NCBI RefSeq assembly: GCF_009733845.1
Contig: NZ_WNXZ01000001.1
Location: 310,001-374,000 of the forward strand
Direction: 5' to 3'
Source of the DNA: Pseudactinotalea terrae
GTDB taxonomy: Bacteria; Actinomycetota; Actinomycetes; Actinomycetales; Beutenbergiaceae
DNA length: 64,000 bases
Position numbers and translations under genes: made by a program. The notes under the pieces are model-generated. The model was not told where the DNA came from and searched no databases. It saw nothing but the letters and a program-made list of their open reading frames with translations. Positions 10,898 to 19,600 of the stretch are shown piece by piece; the first letter of the stretch is position 1; the number at the start of each line of letters is the position of its first letter.

Positions 10898-11932
10898 GTG
10901 CGCGCTGCACGCTGGCACGGCCGCCAAGACGTCCGTGTCGAGGAGGTCCCGGATCCTGAACCGGCCCGGGACGAGCTGATTCTCGACGTGCTCTGGTGCG
11001 GCATTTGCGGCACCGATCTGGAGGAGTATCGCGAGGGTCCGATCACGATCCCGATCGACCCTCACCCGCTGCGCGGCACCCGGGCTCCGATCGTGCTGGG
11101 GCACGAGATCGTCGGGACCGTTCGGCAGGCGGCGGCCGATGGCTCCGGTCCCGCCGTGGGAACCCTGGTGGTCCCGGACGTCGTGATCGGTTGCGGTGAC
11201 TGCTGGTGGTGCCTGCGACACGAGGAAGGGCTGTGCCCCAACCTTGCCGTGCGCGGTCAGACGCAGGACGGCGGCCTGGCGCAGAGGATGGTCGCGCGAG
11301 CCTCGACGTGCCTGACGGTTCCGGAAGGGACACCCGCAGCCGACGCCGCGCTGGTCGAGCCGGCGTCGGTCGCGGTCCGGGCGCTGCGCAAGGTACCCGA
11401 CCTGATCGGGGCCCGCATCGGCGTGGTGGGGGGCGGCACCGTCGGCCAGCTGGTGGCCCGCACCGCGCTCGCGCTCGGGGCACAGGTCACGGTCGTCGTC
11501 GACCCACGGCAGTCGCGGCGCGACCGGGCCCTGGCCCACGGTGCCGCGACCGCGGTGCCACCGGCGGAGGCCGCCGGGCTGGGAGCGGTCTGCGACGCGG
11601 TCATCGAGTGCAGCGGCGCCGGTGGGGCATTGACGCAGGCACTGGCGCTCACCCGCCCGGGCGGTACCGTCGTCGCCCTCGGGATCAAGTCCGAGGCGGA
11701 CACCATCGGTACCACCGCGCTCGTGCTCTCCGAGAAGCACCTCGTCGGCTCCGCAGCTCATCTGTGGGATGTCGACTCCCGACCGGCGCTTGCGCTGATC
11801 GCCTCCGGTGCGGTGCCCGTGGAAGACCTGGTGACCCACCGGGTGCCACTTGCCGACGTCGTCACCGCCGGCTTCGGCGCGCTGGCCGATCCCAGCGACG
11901 ATGTGCTGAAGGTGCTCGTTGACTGCCGGTAG
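10898..11932 (+). CDS. Zinc-dependent medium-chain alcohol/polyol dehydrogenase
   Basis: A 344-aa MDR-superfamily dehydrogenase. The catalytic zinc Cys is in CGICGTDLEEY and a ligand His in LGHEIVG. The structural-zinc loop has four cysteines in CGDCWWCLRHEEGLC, and the Rossmann glycine motif is VVGGGTVGQL. The sequence around DPHPLRGTRAPIVLGHE resembles butanediol/sorbitol-type dehydrogenases. GTG 10898 was chosen because AGAGGAG (10886-10892) precedes it; the frame is open far upstream but that part overlaps the GH2 gene. Next to a sugar-acid dehydratase and a lactonase it may oxidise the released hexose at C1; this is inference. Confidence 0.85.
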   Translation: MRAARWHGRQDVRVEEVPDPEPARDELILDVLWCGICGTDLEEYREGPITIPIDPHPLRGTRAPIVLGHEIVGTVRQAAADGSGPAVGTLVVPDVVIGCGDCWWCLRHEEGLCPNLAVRGQTQDGGLAQRMVARASTCLTVPEGTPAADAALVEPASVAVRALRKVPDLIGARIGVVGGGTVGQLVARTALALGAQVTVVVDPRQSRRDRALAHGAATAVPPAEAAGLGAVCDAVIECSGAGGALTQALALTRPGGTVVALGIKSEADTIGTTALVLSEKHLVGSAAHLWDVDSRPALALIASGAVPVEDLVTHRVPLADVVTAGFGALADPSDDVLKVLVDCR

Positions 11933-13079
11933 GTCCACGCGGATCGCCCGCGTGGAGACGTTCACGACGTTTGGTGGCGCCCGCAACTGGGTGTTCGCCC
12001 GGGTTGAGACTGAGGGCGGCATCCATGGTTGGGGCGAAGCCTCGACTGAGCTGTGGGAGGCGACGGTTGCCACCGCGATCCGCGAGCTGGGCGCTCGGTT
12101 GGTCGGCATGGACGCGATGGCGACCGAGCAGGTATGGCAGCGTGCCACCCGCCACGGATTCTGGCGCGGGGGAGTGGTGCTCGGCTCCGCCGTGGCCGCG
12201 ATCGATCAAGCGCTGTGGGACATCCGCGGCAAGGTGCTTGGGGTACCGGTCTACACGTTACTGGGCGGGCCGACCCGGGACTGGGTGCCGACCTACCGGC
12301 ACGTGGGCATCTACACACCCGACTCGCTGGCGCAGCAGGGGCAAGCACTGGTCTCCCAGGGGGTGCGCACGATTAAGACCGGTGCCTGGGTGCTCGACAG
12401 CGCGCTGCCCGAGCGTGACCGGCTCCGCAAGGCGCAAGAACGCCTCACGGCTCTGCGGGAGGCTGTCGGCGAGGAGATCGAGATCCTGCTCGACCACCAC
12501 GGCCGCGCGGAGCTCGACGAGGCGATCCGGATGCTCCACGTGGCCGCACCGTTCCGACCACGCTGGATCGAAGAGCCCACCCCACCTGAGCGCACCGACC
12601 TGCTCGGCCCCTGGGCCCGTGAGGCACGCGGCCTGGGGATCTCGGTGGCGCTCGGTGAACGCCTGTTCTCTCGCTCGGAGTTCCGGCCGGTCCTGCAGCA
12701 GGGTCTGATCGATGTCGCACAACCCGACCTGTGTCACGCCGGTGGCATCACTGAGGTCATGAAGATCGCCGCGATGGCCGACACCTTTGGTGTCGCCCTG
12801 GCGCCGCACAACCCCGGCGGTCCGGTCTCGACCGCCGCGTCCGCACACGTGGCGATGGCGGTACCCAACCGCGTCATTCTCGAGCTGTGTCCCGACGAGC
12901 CCCGACGCAGCGAGATCTGCATCGAACCGTGGCAGCTGCAGCCCGACCGGCTGCTGGTCCCGGACCGCCCCGGACTCGGGATAGATCTGGACGTCGATGC
13001 GATCAAGGCAGTGCCAGCCAGGCAGATCAAGGTCCCCACCCAGGCGTTCCGTCACGACGGCTCCGTCGCCGACATCTGA
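11919..13079 (+). CDS. Enolase-superfamily sugar-acid dehydratase (galactonate/mannonate dehydratase-like)
   Basis: A 386-aa mandelate racemase/muconate lactonizing enzyme relative. Metal ligands are predicted at Asp192 (LLDHHGR), Glu218 (WIEEP) and Glu247 (LGER). His194 in the D-x-H motif and His297 in APHNPGGP match the acid/base pair of D-galactonate and D-mannonate dehydratases. Such enzymes turn an aldonate into its 2-keto-3-deoxy acid. The start is a TTG at 11919 with GAAGG six bases before it, and the gene overlaps the dehydrogenase by 14 bases. Which epimer it uses cannot be told from sequence, but mannonate would fit the beta-mannosidase context. Confidence 0.87.
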   Translation: MTAGRSTRIARVETFTTFGGARNWVFARVETEGGIHGWGEASTELWEATVATAIRELGARLVGMDAMATEQVWQRATRHGFWRGGVVLGSAVAAIDQALWDIRGKVLGVPVYTLLGGPTRDWVPTYRHVGIYTPDSLAQQGQALVSQGVRTIKTGAWVLDSALPERDRLRKAQERLTALREAVGEEIEILLDHHGRAELDEAIRMLHVAAPFRPRWIEEPTPPERTDLLGPWAREARGLGISVALGERLFSRSEFRPVLQQGLIDVAQPDLCHAGGITEVMKIAAMADTFGVALAPHNPGGPVSTAASAHVAMAVPNRVILELCPDEPRRSEICIEPWQLQPDRLLVPDRPGLGIDLDVDAIKAVPARQIKVPTQAFRHDGSVADI

Positions 13080-13116
13080 CGACGGACAGTGCACTGTCAG
13101 GAAAGGGCAACCCCCG

Positions 13117-13968
13117 ATGCGAGCTGAACAACTCACCGATGTCGTCACCGTCCACGGGGAGGGTCCCGCCTGGTCACCACGGTGGGCAGGCGTGAGATGG
13201 GTCGACATGCTCGACGGTTCGCTGCTCGAGCTCACCGACGACGGTCAGGTGCACCGCAGACGATTCGACAGCGACGTGGCGGCCCTTCACAGGGCACGCG
13301 GCGGCAGTGGCTGGCTGCTGGCCACTCGACACCATCTACTGCTCGCGGACTCAGACGAGCTGCATGCACCAGTCCGCCAGGTCGCCCGGTTGTGGGGGGA
13401 ACGAGCCGGGGTGCGAAGCAACGAAGGTGGGTGCGCCCCCGACGGGACCCTGTACCTGGGGTCGATGGCCGATGACGCCACACCCCGCATGGGCCAGGTC
13501 GTTCGAATCCCCCCAGATGCCACGATCACCGAGGCGATCGCGTCCACCACCATCTCCAACGGCATCGTGTGGTCACCCGACGGTGCGCGGGCCTACTTCG
13601 CGGACACCGTGCTGGACCGCTTAGATCTGTTCGACTGGTCGCCCAGCGACGGGCTGCACGCGCGACGGCCCTGGGTCCAGGTCGAATCCCCAGACGGCAT
13701 CGCTGCCGACGCCGAAGGTGGAATCTGGGTCGCGAGGTTCGGCCACGGTCTCGTGGAACGCTACGCCCCCGACGGATCGCTCTCGGAGGTGATCGAAGTC
13801 CCAGCCCGCCAAGTCACGGCGGTCGCATTCGCCGGCGACGGCCGCCGCCTGGTCATCACGACCTCGCGCTACGGCATCGAGACCTCCGCAGAACCCGGAG
13901 CTGGGGCGCTGTTCGCCGTGGCCGATGCGGGTGTCGAGGGCCTGCCCCTCCATGAGTTCGCTGGCTGA
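13117..13968 (+). CDS. SMP-30/gluconolactonase-family sugar lactonase
   Basis: A 283-aa six-bladed beta-propeller hydrolase that opens aldonolactones. Metal ligands of the family are all in place: Glu in EGPAW near residue 15, Asn in SNEGG or SNGIVWSPDG, and Asp in SPDGIAADAEGG. ATG 13117 is preceded by GGAAAGGG. The longer frame starting at 12997 lies inside the dehydratase gene and is not used. With the dehydrogenase and dehydratase just upstream it supplies the middle step of an oxidative sugar route. No signal peptide. Confidence 0.87.
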   Translation: MRAEQLTDVVTVHGEGPAWSPRWAGVRWVDMLDGSLLELTDDGQVHRRRFDSDVAALHRARGGSGWLLATRHHLLLADSDELHAPVRQVARLWGERAGVRSNEGGCAPDGTLYLGSMADDATPRMGQVVRIPPDATITEAIASTTISNGIVWSPDGARAYFADTVLDRLDLFDWSPSDGLHARRPWVQVESPDGIAADAEGGIWVARFGHGLVERYAPDGSLSEVIEVPARQVTAVAFAGDGRRLVITTSRYGIETSAEPGAGALFAVADAGVEGLPLHEFAG

Positions 13969-14480
13969 CACTCGCATGACCACCCCCGGAGGAAGTCGAT
14001 GACTAGCACGTGGACCGGGCCCGCCGTGGGGATCCTTACGGTCGATGCCGAGGCTGCCGTTCTGTGGGCGGGTGTGGCTGGCTGGTGTCCGCCCGGCTGT
14101 CGTGGTGCTTCGCGACGGTGTCCTGTTCTACCTGTTTTCGAGGTTCCGACCGTGCGGGGTCTGACCGAGGCGATCGACGGCGTCGGTGCGGTTCGCGCGG
14201 AGGCGGGCTCCGCCGTCGGGAGCCTGGGGCAGGTGTGGCACAACACCGACCCGACCGTCGGCAGGCGGATCGGTCGCCCGCCGACGTGCTGCCTGAGGAG
14301 CTCCGCGACGGGCCGGTGGACATCCCGCGCCGGGTCGACGGCGCTGGAGCTCGGTAGTCGCTGACTCCTTCTAGCGAGCGCGCCCTCGGATTCCGCAAGC
14401 TCTGCACCGACATCGCCCGGCGCGCGTGGAGATCCGTGGCTTTGACCCTCCGGCGCCCTCGATTGTGAAGCGCCGCGCGC
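13969..14480. other. Gap with a possible truncated gene start (frame 13999-14364)
   Basis: GGAGGAAG at 13987-13994 followed by ATG 13999 looks like a genuine translation start, six bases downstream, in line with the operon. The 121-aa frame that follows is rich in Cys, Arg and Ser, has no family motif I recognise, and looks like coding sequence read out of frame after its first few codons. In the neighbouring frame, 14250-14356 gives a plausible acidic stretch (PADVLPEELRDGPVDIPRRV). The simplest reading is a decayed last gene of block A. The remaining 115 bases before the convergent GH39-like gene show nothing. Confidence 0.3.
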
Positions 14481-16097
14481 CTACGTCAAGTCAACCCGCG
14501 CGAAGACGTTCGCGGGCGCGTCGGTGAGTGTGGCCCAGATCGTAGGGACGCCGTCGAACGTGGTCTCGTCGATGCTCACCGTGCCAGGAGCCGGCGTGCC
14601 ATCTGCGTAGGTCACCACTGCCTCTACCTGACCGGCGTGGTCGGCGGGCAGGTCCATCCCGACCCGGAGCGTGGCGGCGTGCTCGCCGGCGGTGCCGAAG
14701 CGAATCGTGGCCGTTTCCTCGTCGATGTGGGTCCAGGCCGTGCTGCTGCGGTCGGCGATGTCGTAGCGGGGTCGCAGCACGACGCGTCGGCGGGGCTCGG
14801 TGCGGGGTGACGGGGGAGTGCCGCCCTCGACGAGGACGACCGCTCCGCGCTCGAGGCGGAAGGTGCCCAGTTCGGTGAGCGGGTGCCAGGCGTCGTCGTT
14901 CCGTGAGTCGATGAGGGTGACGTTGGCGCGCTCGGTGGCGTGCCCGAGGTCGAGGTCGAGCTCGACGTCGGTGATCGACCGGTTCCAGACGAGAAGACTG
15001 CGGCGTGTGCCGTCGCTGGAGGCGAGCGCTCCGATGCCCTCGGGACCGGAGATCTCGACACGACGGCGGTCGATGGGCATGGTCTGGATGTGCTCGTAGG
15101 CGCGGAACAGCGGTTTGGCGTGGCCGGTGTCGGTGACCATGCCGGAGTAGTTGTCGTTGCCGCTGTCGAGGAACTGTGCCCAGCTGACGCTCGTGAGCCA
15201 CGGGGTGGCGAGAAATCTCTCGACATCGGCGGCGAAGGCAGAGGCGAGCAGGAACGTGTCCTGCAGGCCGCCTCGGGGGTAGTCGATGGTGAAGGAGTTG
15301 TACTCGTTGAGCTGGATCTCGAGCTGGGACAGCTGCGGGAACTCGGACACGATGTCGCGGACGGTGCGCAGCACAGGTCCGATACCGTAGGTGCCGTAGT
15401 GGTGGAAGGACAGGAAGTCCAGCGGCAGCGATTCGGTGGTGACGACCTTCAAGAACGCCCGGAGCCAGTGGCTGTTGGCGTTGACGGAGGCCAGTGCTGG
15501 TCCGCCGATGCGGGCGTCCGGGTCGGCAGCCCGGATCGCTCGGGACGCGCGGCGGTAGAGGTCGAGGTAGTCCTGCAGGTCGCCGGCGTAGAAGACGGGT
15601 TCCTGGGTCCGCTCGTCGCGTAGATCGGGTTCGTTGTAGATCTCGTGGTACCCGATCTCGACGCCCCGCTCGCGGGCTCCGGCGACATAGGAAGCAACGG
15701 TGTCCACCCAGATCTGGTCGCCCTCGGCCATCGTGCGCCAGTCGCCGCCAGCCGGCCGGGCGGCCTGGGGGACATAGGAGTAGGACCAGTGCGGCCGCAC
15801 CCCCACCTCCGTCAGGAACCGGGCGATGGCGTCGGTCTCCTCGAAGGCGAAGGAGGGGGCGCCGTCGTCGTCGATCGTGACGACCTCTTCCTGCCAGGGC
15901 ATCCACTCGGCACCCCATCCCAGATCGATGCGCAGGTGCTCGGCTCCGGCGCGCACGAAGTAACCCCGGTCGCGTTGGTAAGCCAGCAGCGTGACGAGCC
16001 CGGAGTTGAACAGGGCGATCTTGTCGTGGGAGATGGGGTAGTCGGCCAGGGTGGTGAAGTCTGTGGTGACGCGCGCGGTCCTGCGGACGGGCTTCAT
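14481..16097 (-). CDS. GH39-like glycosidase (beta-xylosidase fold), cytoplasmic
   Basis: A 538-aa clan GH-A glycosidase resembling family 39. Acid/base Glu156 is in EIYNEPD and the nucleophile candidate Glu265 in QLNEYNSF; a spacing of 109 residues is close to that of GH39 beta-xylosidases. A TIM barrel (about 20-360) is followed by a beta-sandwich (360-538). No signal peptide is present. Start ATG 16097 was preferred because the longer frame, open to 16877, runs through the permease gene; AAAGG lies 11 bases upstream. It is the last gene of a sugar-transport operon, so it probably hydrolyses the imported glycoside. Members of this clan act on xylosides, iduronides or arabinosides, and sequence alone does not decide. 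Confidence 0.75.
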   Translation of the reverse strand: MKPVRRTARVTTDFTTLADYPISHDKIALFNSGLVTLLAYQRDRGYFVRAGAEHLRIDLGWGAEWMPWQEEVVTIDDDGAPSFAFEETDAIARFLTEVGVRPHWSYSYVPQAARPAGGDWRTMAEGDQIWVDTVASYVAGARERGVEIGYHEIYNEPDLRDERTQEPVFYAGDLQDYLDLYRRASRAIRAADPDARIGGPALASVNANSHWLRAFLKVVTTESLPLDFLSFHHYGTYGIGPVLRTVRDIVSEFPQLSQLEIQLNEYNSFTIDYPRGGLQDTFLLASAFAADVERFLATPWLTSVSWAQFLDSGNDNYSGMVTDTGHAKPLFRAYEHIQTMPIDRRRVEISGPEGIGALASSDGTRRSLLVWNRSITDVELDLDLGHATERANVTLIDSRNDDAWHPLTELGTFRLERGAVVLVEGGTPPSPRTEPRRRVVLRPRYDIADRSSTAWTHIDEETATIRFGTAGEHAATLRVGMDLPADHAGQVEAVVTYADGTPAPGTVSIDETTFDGVPTIWATLTDAPANVFARVDLT

Positions 16098-16129
16098 GAA
16101 GTGTTCGAGCCTTTCGGTTGCTGGGCGGG

Positions 16130-17032
16130 TCAGTTCGCGAGGCCGCTGGTGACGATGCCGCGGATGATCCAGCGTTGGAAGATCAGGTAGATCACGATGA
16201 TCGGGAAGGACACGAGCGTGACACCAGCCATGATCTCGCCGTACTGGCTGTTGTACCGCCCGACGAGCGACTGCAGCGCCTGGGTCACGACCCAGCTGTC
16301 TTGATCGGAGAGGTAGATCGACTGGACGTAGAAGCTGTTCCACAGCTGCACGAACGTGAGCAGCCCCACCGCCAGGAACGCCGGACCCGAGAGCGGGGTG
16401 ATGACGGCGAAGAACGTGCGGAACGCGCCGGCCCCGTCGACGGCCGCGGCGTCCTCGAGCTCGCGCGGCAGGGTCAGATAGAACTGCCGGAAAAAGAAGG
16501 TGGCGATCGCGGAGCCGAAGAGCAGGGGCACGATGATCGGCAGGGGAGTGTTGATCCAGTCGAGCTGGCGAAAGACGACGTACTGCGGGATCAGGGTGAC
16601 CTGCCCCGGCACCATCAGGGTGAGCAGCAGGACCGAGAGAAGCGCACCTCGTCCGGGGAACCGGAATCGTGCCAGCGCATATCCCGCGAGCGCGCTGGAG
16701 AACAGGGTGCCGGCGGTGCCGAACACGACGATCACCGCGGTGTTGGCGAAGTAGCGCAGCAAGTCCGGCAGGATCGCGAACAGGTTCTGGTAGTGCTCGA
16801 ACGTGATCGGGTGGGGGAGGAGCTGGTCCGCGGCGAACATGTTCTCGTCGGTGCGCAGCGACATCGATGCCGCCCACACGACCGGGAAGATGTAGGCCAG
16901 CACGATGACGATCGTGACGGCGTGGTAGCCCACGCTGCGGGTCTGGGCGCGCCGCCGAGCACCGGACATCCTGCGGATCGGGGCGTCGGGATGTGCTCGG
17001 GTCGGGGCTTGCGCGGAGGTGAGTGCGCTCAT
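16130..17032 (-). CDS. Carbohydrate ABC transporter permease, MalG type
   Basis: A 300-aa inner-membrane protein of the CUT1 class with about six transmembrane helices after a 35-residue cytoplasmic N-terminus. The EAA loop is seen in PRELEDAAAVDGAGAFRTFF. The typical MalG segment NTAVIVVFGTAGTLFSSALAGY marks the helix-two region. ATG 17032 overlaps the stop of the partner permease by four bases (ATGA). It forms the transport channel with that partner. No ATPase gene is present in this operon, as is usual for CUT1 systems served by a shared MsiK-type ATPase encoded elsewhere. Confidence 0.93.
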   Translation of the reverse strand: MSALTSAQAPTRAHPDAPIRRMSGARRRAQTRSVGYHAVTIVIVLAYIFPVVWAASMSLRTDENMFAADQLLPHPITFEHYQNLFAILPDLLRYFANTAVIVVFGTAGTLFSSALAGYALARFRFPGRGALLSVLLLTLMVPGQVTLIPQYVVFRQLDWINTPLPIIVPLLFGSAIATFFFRQFYLTLPRELEDAAAVDGAGAFRTFFAVITPLSGPAFLAVGLLTFVQLWNSFYVQSIYLSDQDSWVVTQALQSLVGRYNSQYGEIMAGVTLVSFPIIVIYLIFQRWIIRGIVTSGLAN

Positions 17033-18087
17033 GGTTGGGCCGCCTTCCGGGTGCGCCGCCGCCTACCGGCGCGCGCGGGTTCGGCTCCCTCGTAGTGGAC
17101 GAACCGCCGGCCGAGCAGGAACTGGACGGCGGTGACGAGGAACGTCAGCAGGGCGAGCATCCACGCGATCGTGGCGGCGTAGCCCAGACCTGAGATCTGT
17201 TCGTTGTAGTTGAACATCTGGTTGTACATGTAGAGGACGATCGTGCGTGTGGAGTTGTCGGGGCCGCCGGCCGCGGCGACAGCCGAGCTAGAGGAGGTCA
17301 TCGCGACCACCGGGTCGAACAGCTGCAGGGCGCCGATGAGGGACGTGACGACCAGGAAGAACGCCGTCGGTGAGATCAGCGGCAGCACGATGCTGAAGAA
17401 CCTGCGCACGGCGCCGGCGCCGTCGATCTTCGCCGCTTCCAGCAGCGACTCCGGGACGCCGTTGAGGCCAGCGATGTAGAGGGTCATCCCGTAGCCGATG
17501 CCTTGCCAGGTGGTGACCATCGCGATCGAGATCATCGCGGTGGCGGGGTCCAGCAGCCAGTCGGGGCTGTCGAGGCCGAAGAGCTCGACAGCGAGGGTGA
17601 CGGGTCCGGTCTGGGAGTTGAACATCCACCGCCATACGATGCCGACGGCGATCTGCGAGAGCACATAGGGCAAGAACAGCGCAGCCCGGTAGGCGCCGAC
17701 GAACCGGCGTGGTGTGTGGGTGAGCAGGGCTGCCAGCAGTGAGAAGAGCAGGAAGCTGGTGGTGCCGACCAGGATGAACCGCACCGTGTTCCAGATGACC
17801 TTGCCGATGCGCGGGTCCTCGGTCAAGGCGATCCAGTTGTCCCAGCCGACGAACGTCGGTGCCGGGGCCACGAGATCCCAGTGCGTGAACGAGTAGCCGA
17901 AGGACACCGCGAGCGGGACCGCGGTGAACAGCAGCAGGCCGAGAACTACGGGCGCGACGAAGAGGTAGGCGACGCGGGCCTCACGCCGCCGTCGGGCGCT
18001 GCCGCGGCGCCGGTCCCGGCGACCGCCCTGCCGGGGCTGGTGCCCCGGCAGGGTGGCGCCGCCGCCGGGGCGAGCGGTCGCGCTCAC
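17029..18087 (-). CDS. Carbohydrate ABC transporter permease, MalF type
   Basis: A 352-aa CUT1 permease. After a 40-residue basic N-terminus it has the usual first helix (YLFVAPVVLGLLLFTAVPL), FGYSFTHWD, and an EAA loop in PESLLEAAKIDGAGAVRRFF. GTG 18087 was chosen as start: it overlaps the binding-protein stop by four bases (GTGA). The longer frame to 18129 would run into that gene. Works as the heterodimer partner of the MalG-type permease downstream. Confidence 0.92.
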   Translation of the reverse strand: MSATARPGGGATLPGHQPRQGGRRDRRRGSARRRREARVAYLFVAPVVLGLLLFTAVPLAVSFGYSFTHWDLVAPAPTFVGWDNWIALTEDPRIGKVIWNTVRFILVGTTSFLLFSLLAALLTHTPRRFVGAYRAALFLPYVLSQIAVGIVWRWMFNSQTGPVTLAVELFGLDSPDWLLDPATAMISIAMVTTWQGIGYGMTLYIAGLNGVPESLLEAAKIDGAGAVRRFFSIVLPLISPTAFFLVVTSLIGALQLFDPVVAMTSSSSAVAAAGGPDNSTRTIVLYMYNQMFNYNEQISGLGYAATIAWMLALLTFLVTAVQFLLGRRFVHYEGAEPARAGRRRRTRKAAQP

Positions 18088-19433
18088 TGGCCCGATGCCT
18101 CGATGATCGGGTTGATGGTGCTCTCGCACAGCCCGCCGAAGGCCGCCTCTGCCGTGGCTCGGTCGGAGATCAGGTCCTCCATCGCTGGGCCGAACCCGTC
18201 TTGGCCCGAGATTCCCGCCCAGACGTTCGACGGGTCGACGTTGACGTAGGTGAGCGGCCAGGACGCGGGCTCGATCTGCGCGGCCACCACGTTGCTCGGC
18301 GCACCCTCAGCCTCGGCGAAGTCCTCGCCCAACGCACGGTCCTGGTAGGCGGGGATCAGGCCCATCTGCTGCCCTGAGCCCTCGGTCGACATGTAGGTCA
18401 CGAAGTCCGCGGCCAGGTCTTGCTTCTCGGACCCGCTGTACGCCGCCCAGACGTGGATCTGCAGCAGCGTCGCGTTGCCCGCCGGCCCCGCCGGCAGCGC
18501 GGCGATGTTGTAGTTCAGGTCGGGGTTCTGCTCCTCGACGATCGAGACCTGCTCGTAGGAGCCCTGCTGCATCGCCACCTGCCCGTTCACCCACCGCAGG
18601 TAACCGGGCTCCTCCTGCTCCAGCTGCGGAGTGATGGCGGAGTGGTCCACCCACATGAGGTCCTGCAGGTACTGCAGCGCATCGATGCTCTCAGGTGTGT
18701 CGATCGTGCACTCGTTCCGCTGCTCGCCGGAGAGCACCCCGCCACCCCAGGCGGCCATCACCGGACCGTAGCCCGGCTCGTTCGCCAGCGCGATCCGGTT
18801 GTAGTAGCCCCACTGCGCGATGTTATCCGGATCGAACTCCGGGTCCTGGGCGTTGTTGCCGTTCTCGTCCAGCGTCAGCTTGGCCGCCCAGTCCCTCAGG
18901 TCCTCGTAGGTGTAGGACCCATCGGCAGCGGGCTCCTCCAGCCCGGCAGCCTCGAACATGTCCGTGTTGTAGAACAGCGACTGGCTGTTGTAGCCCATCG
19001 GTAGGCCGTGCAACGCGCCGTCCGACGTCTCAAGTGCCTCGATCACGGTGGGCGTGAAGTCTGCAGGGTCGACGCCGTTCTCCTCCAGGTAGGGCGTGAG
19101 GTCGGTCAGCACACCGTCCGAGACCATGTCGAAGTAGTTCCAGCTGCCGGTGACCAGCACGTCGGCCATGTTGCCGCCGGCGATGAGCTGGCGGCATGCG
19201 GCATAGTCCGGGCCGCAGTCGCCGACCTCGAACTCGATGGTGATGTCGGGGTTCGCCTCCTGGTACCCGGCGGCGGCCTCCTCGATCGAGGCGATGTCGG
19301 TGTTCACGCCCCAGATCGCTACCCGCAGCGTGTTCGGGTCCGACTCTTCGCCGCCGCCCGAACTGCAGGCAGCCGCGAGAAGGACGGTGCACACCGTGGC
19401 CGTGGCGAGCGTTGCTCGGGTCCTGCTGCTCAT
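18084..19433 (-). CDS. Sugar ABC transporter substrate-binding lipoprotein (family 1)
   Basis: A 449-aa extracellular binding protein. The N-terminus (RTRATLATATVCTVLLAAAC) is a lipoprotein signal with Cys at about residue 23, followed by a Ser/Gly/Glu linker and the SBP_bac_1 fold. ATG 19433 follows GAAGGAGATC on the minus strand; the longer frame to 19508 crosses the operator region and is rejected. It is the first gene of the operon SBP - MalF - MalG - GH39-like, read away from the divergent lacI gene. Ligand unknown; the glycosidase suggests a short plant-type oligosaccharide. Confidence 0.9.
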   Translation of the reverse strand: MSSRTRATLATATVCTVLLAAACSSGGGEESDPNTLRVAIWGVNTDIASIEEAAAGYQEANPDITIEFEVGDCGPDYAACRQLIAGGNMADVLVTGSWNYFDMVSDGVLTDLTPYLEENGVDPADFTPTVIEALETSDGALHGLPMGYNSQSLFYNTDMFEAAGLEEPAADGSYTYEDLRDWAAKLTLDENGNNAQDPEFDPDNIAQWGYYNRIALANEPGYGPVMAAWGGGVLSGEQRNECTIDTPESIDALQYLQDLMWVDHSAITPQLEQEEPGYLRWVNGQVAMQQGSYEQVSIVEEQNPDLNYNIAALPAGPAGNATLLQIHVWAAYSGSEKQDLAADFVTYMSTEGSGQQMGLIPAYQDRALGEDFAEAEGAPSNVVAAQIEPASWPLTYVNVDPSNVWAGISGQDGFGPAMEDLISDRATAEAAFGGLCESTINPIIEASGQ

Positions 19434-19485
19434 GCTGATCTCCTTCGATCCGATCCTGGTAACCCGAATGCTTGGTGGGGTTCTA

Positions 19486-19539
19486 CCACGTGGCAGGCCA
19501 CGTGGCAAAGGGTTGATTCACTGATCTGCCGCGTGGCAG
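19486..19539. promoter_or_regulatory. Three CACGTG-type operator palindromes between divergent operons
   Basis: Three related inverted repeats lie in the gap between the SBP operon and the lacI gene: CCACGTGG at 19486-19493, the perfect 10-mer GCCACGTGGC at 19497-19506, and CTGCCGCGTGGCAG at 19526-19539 with one imperfect central base pair. All share TGCC/GGCA-type half sites, as LacI-family operators do. Centres are 12 and 31 bp apart. Most likely they are bound by the LacI protein encoded at 19601, controlling both directions. Confidence 0.7.
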
Positions 19540-19600
19540 AACTCGGCGATCTGGCACGATGGGCTCTCCACGTCCCAGGCAAACCATGAGGAGGCCGCGT

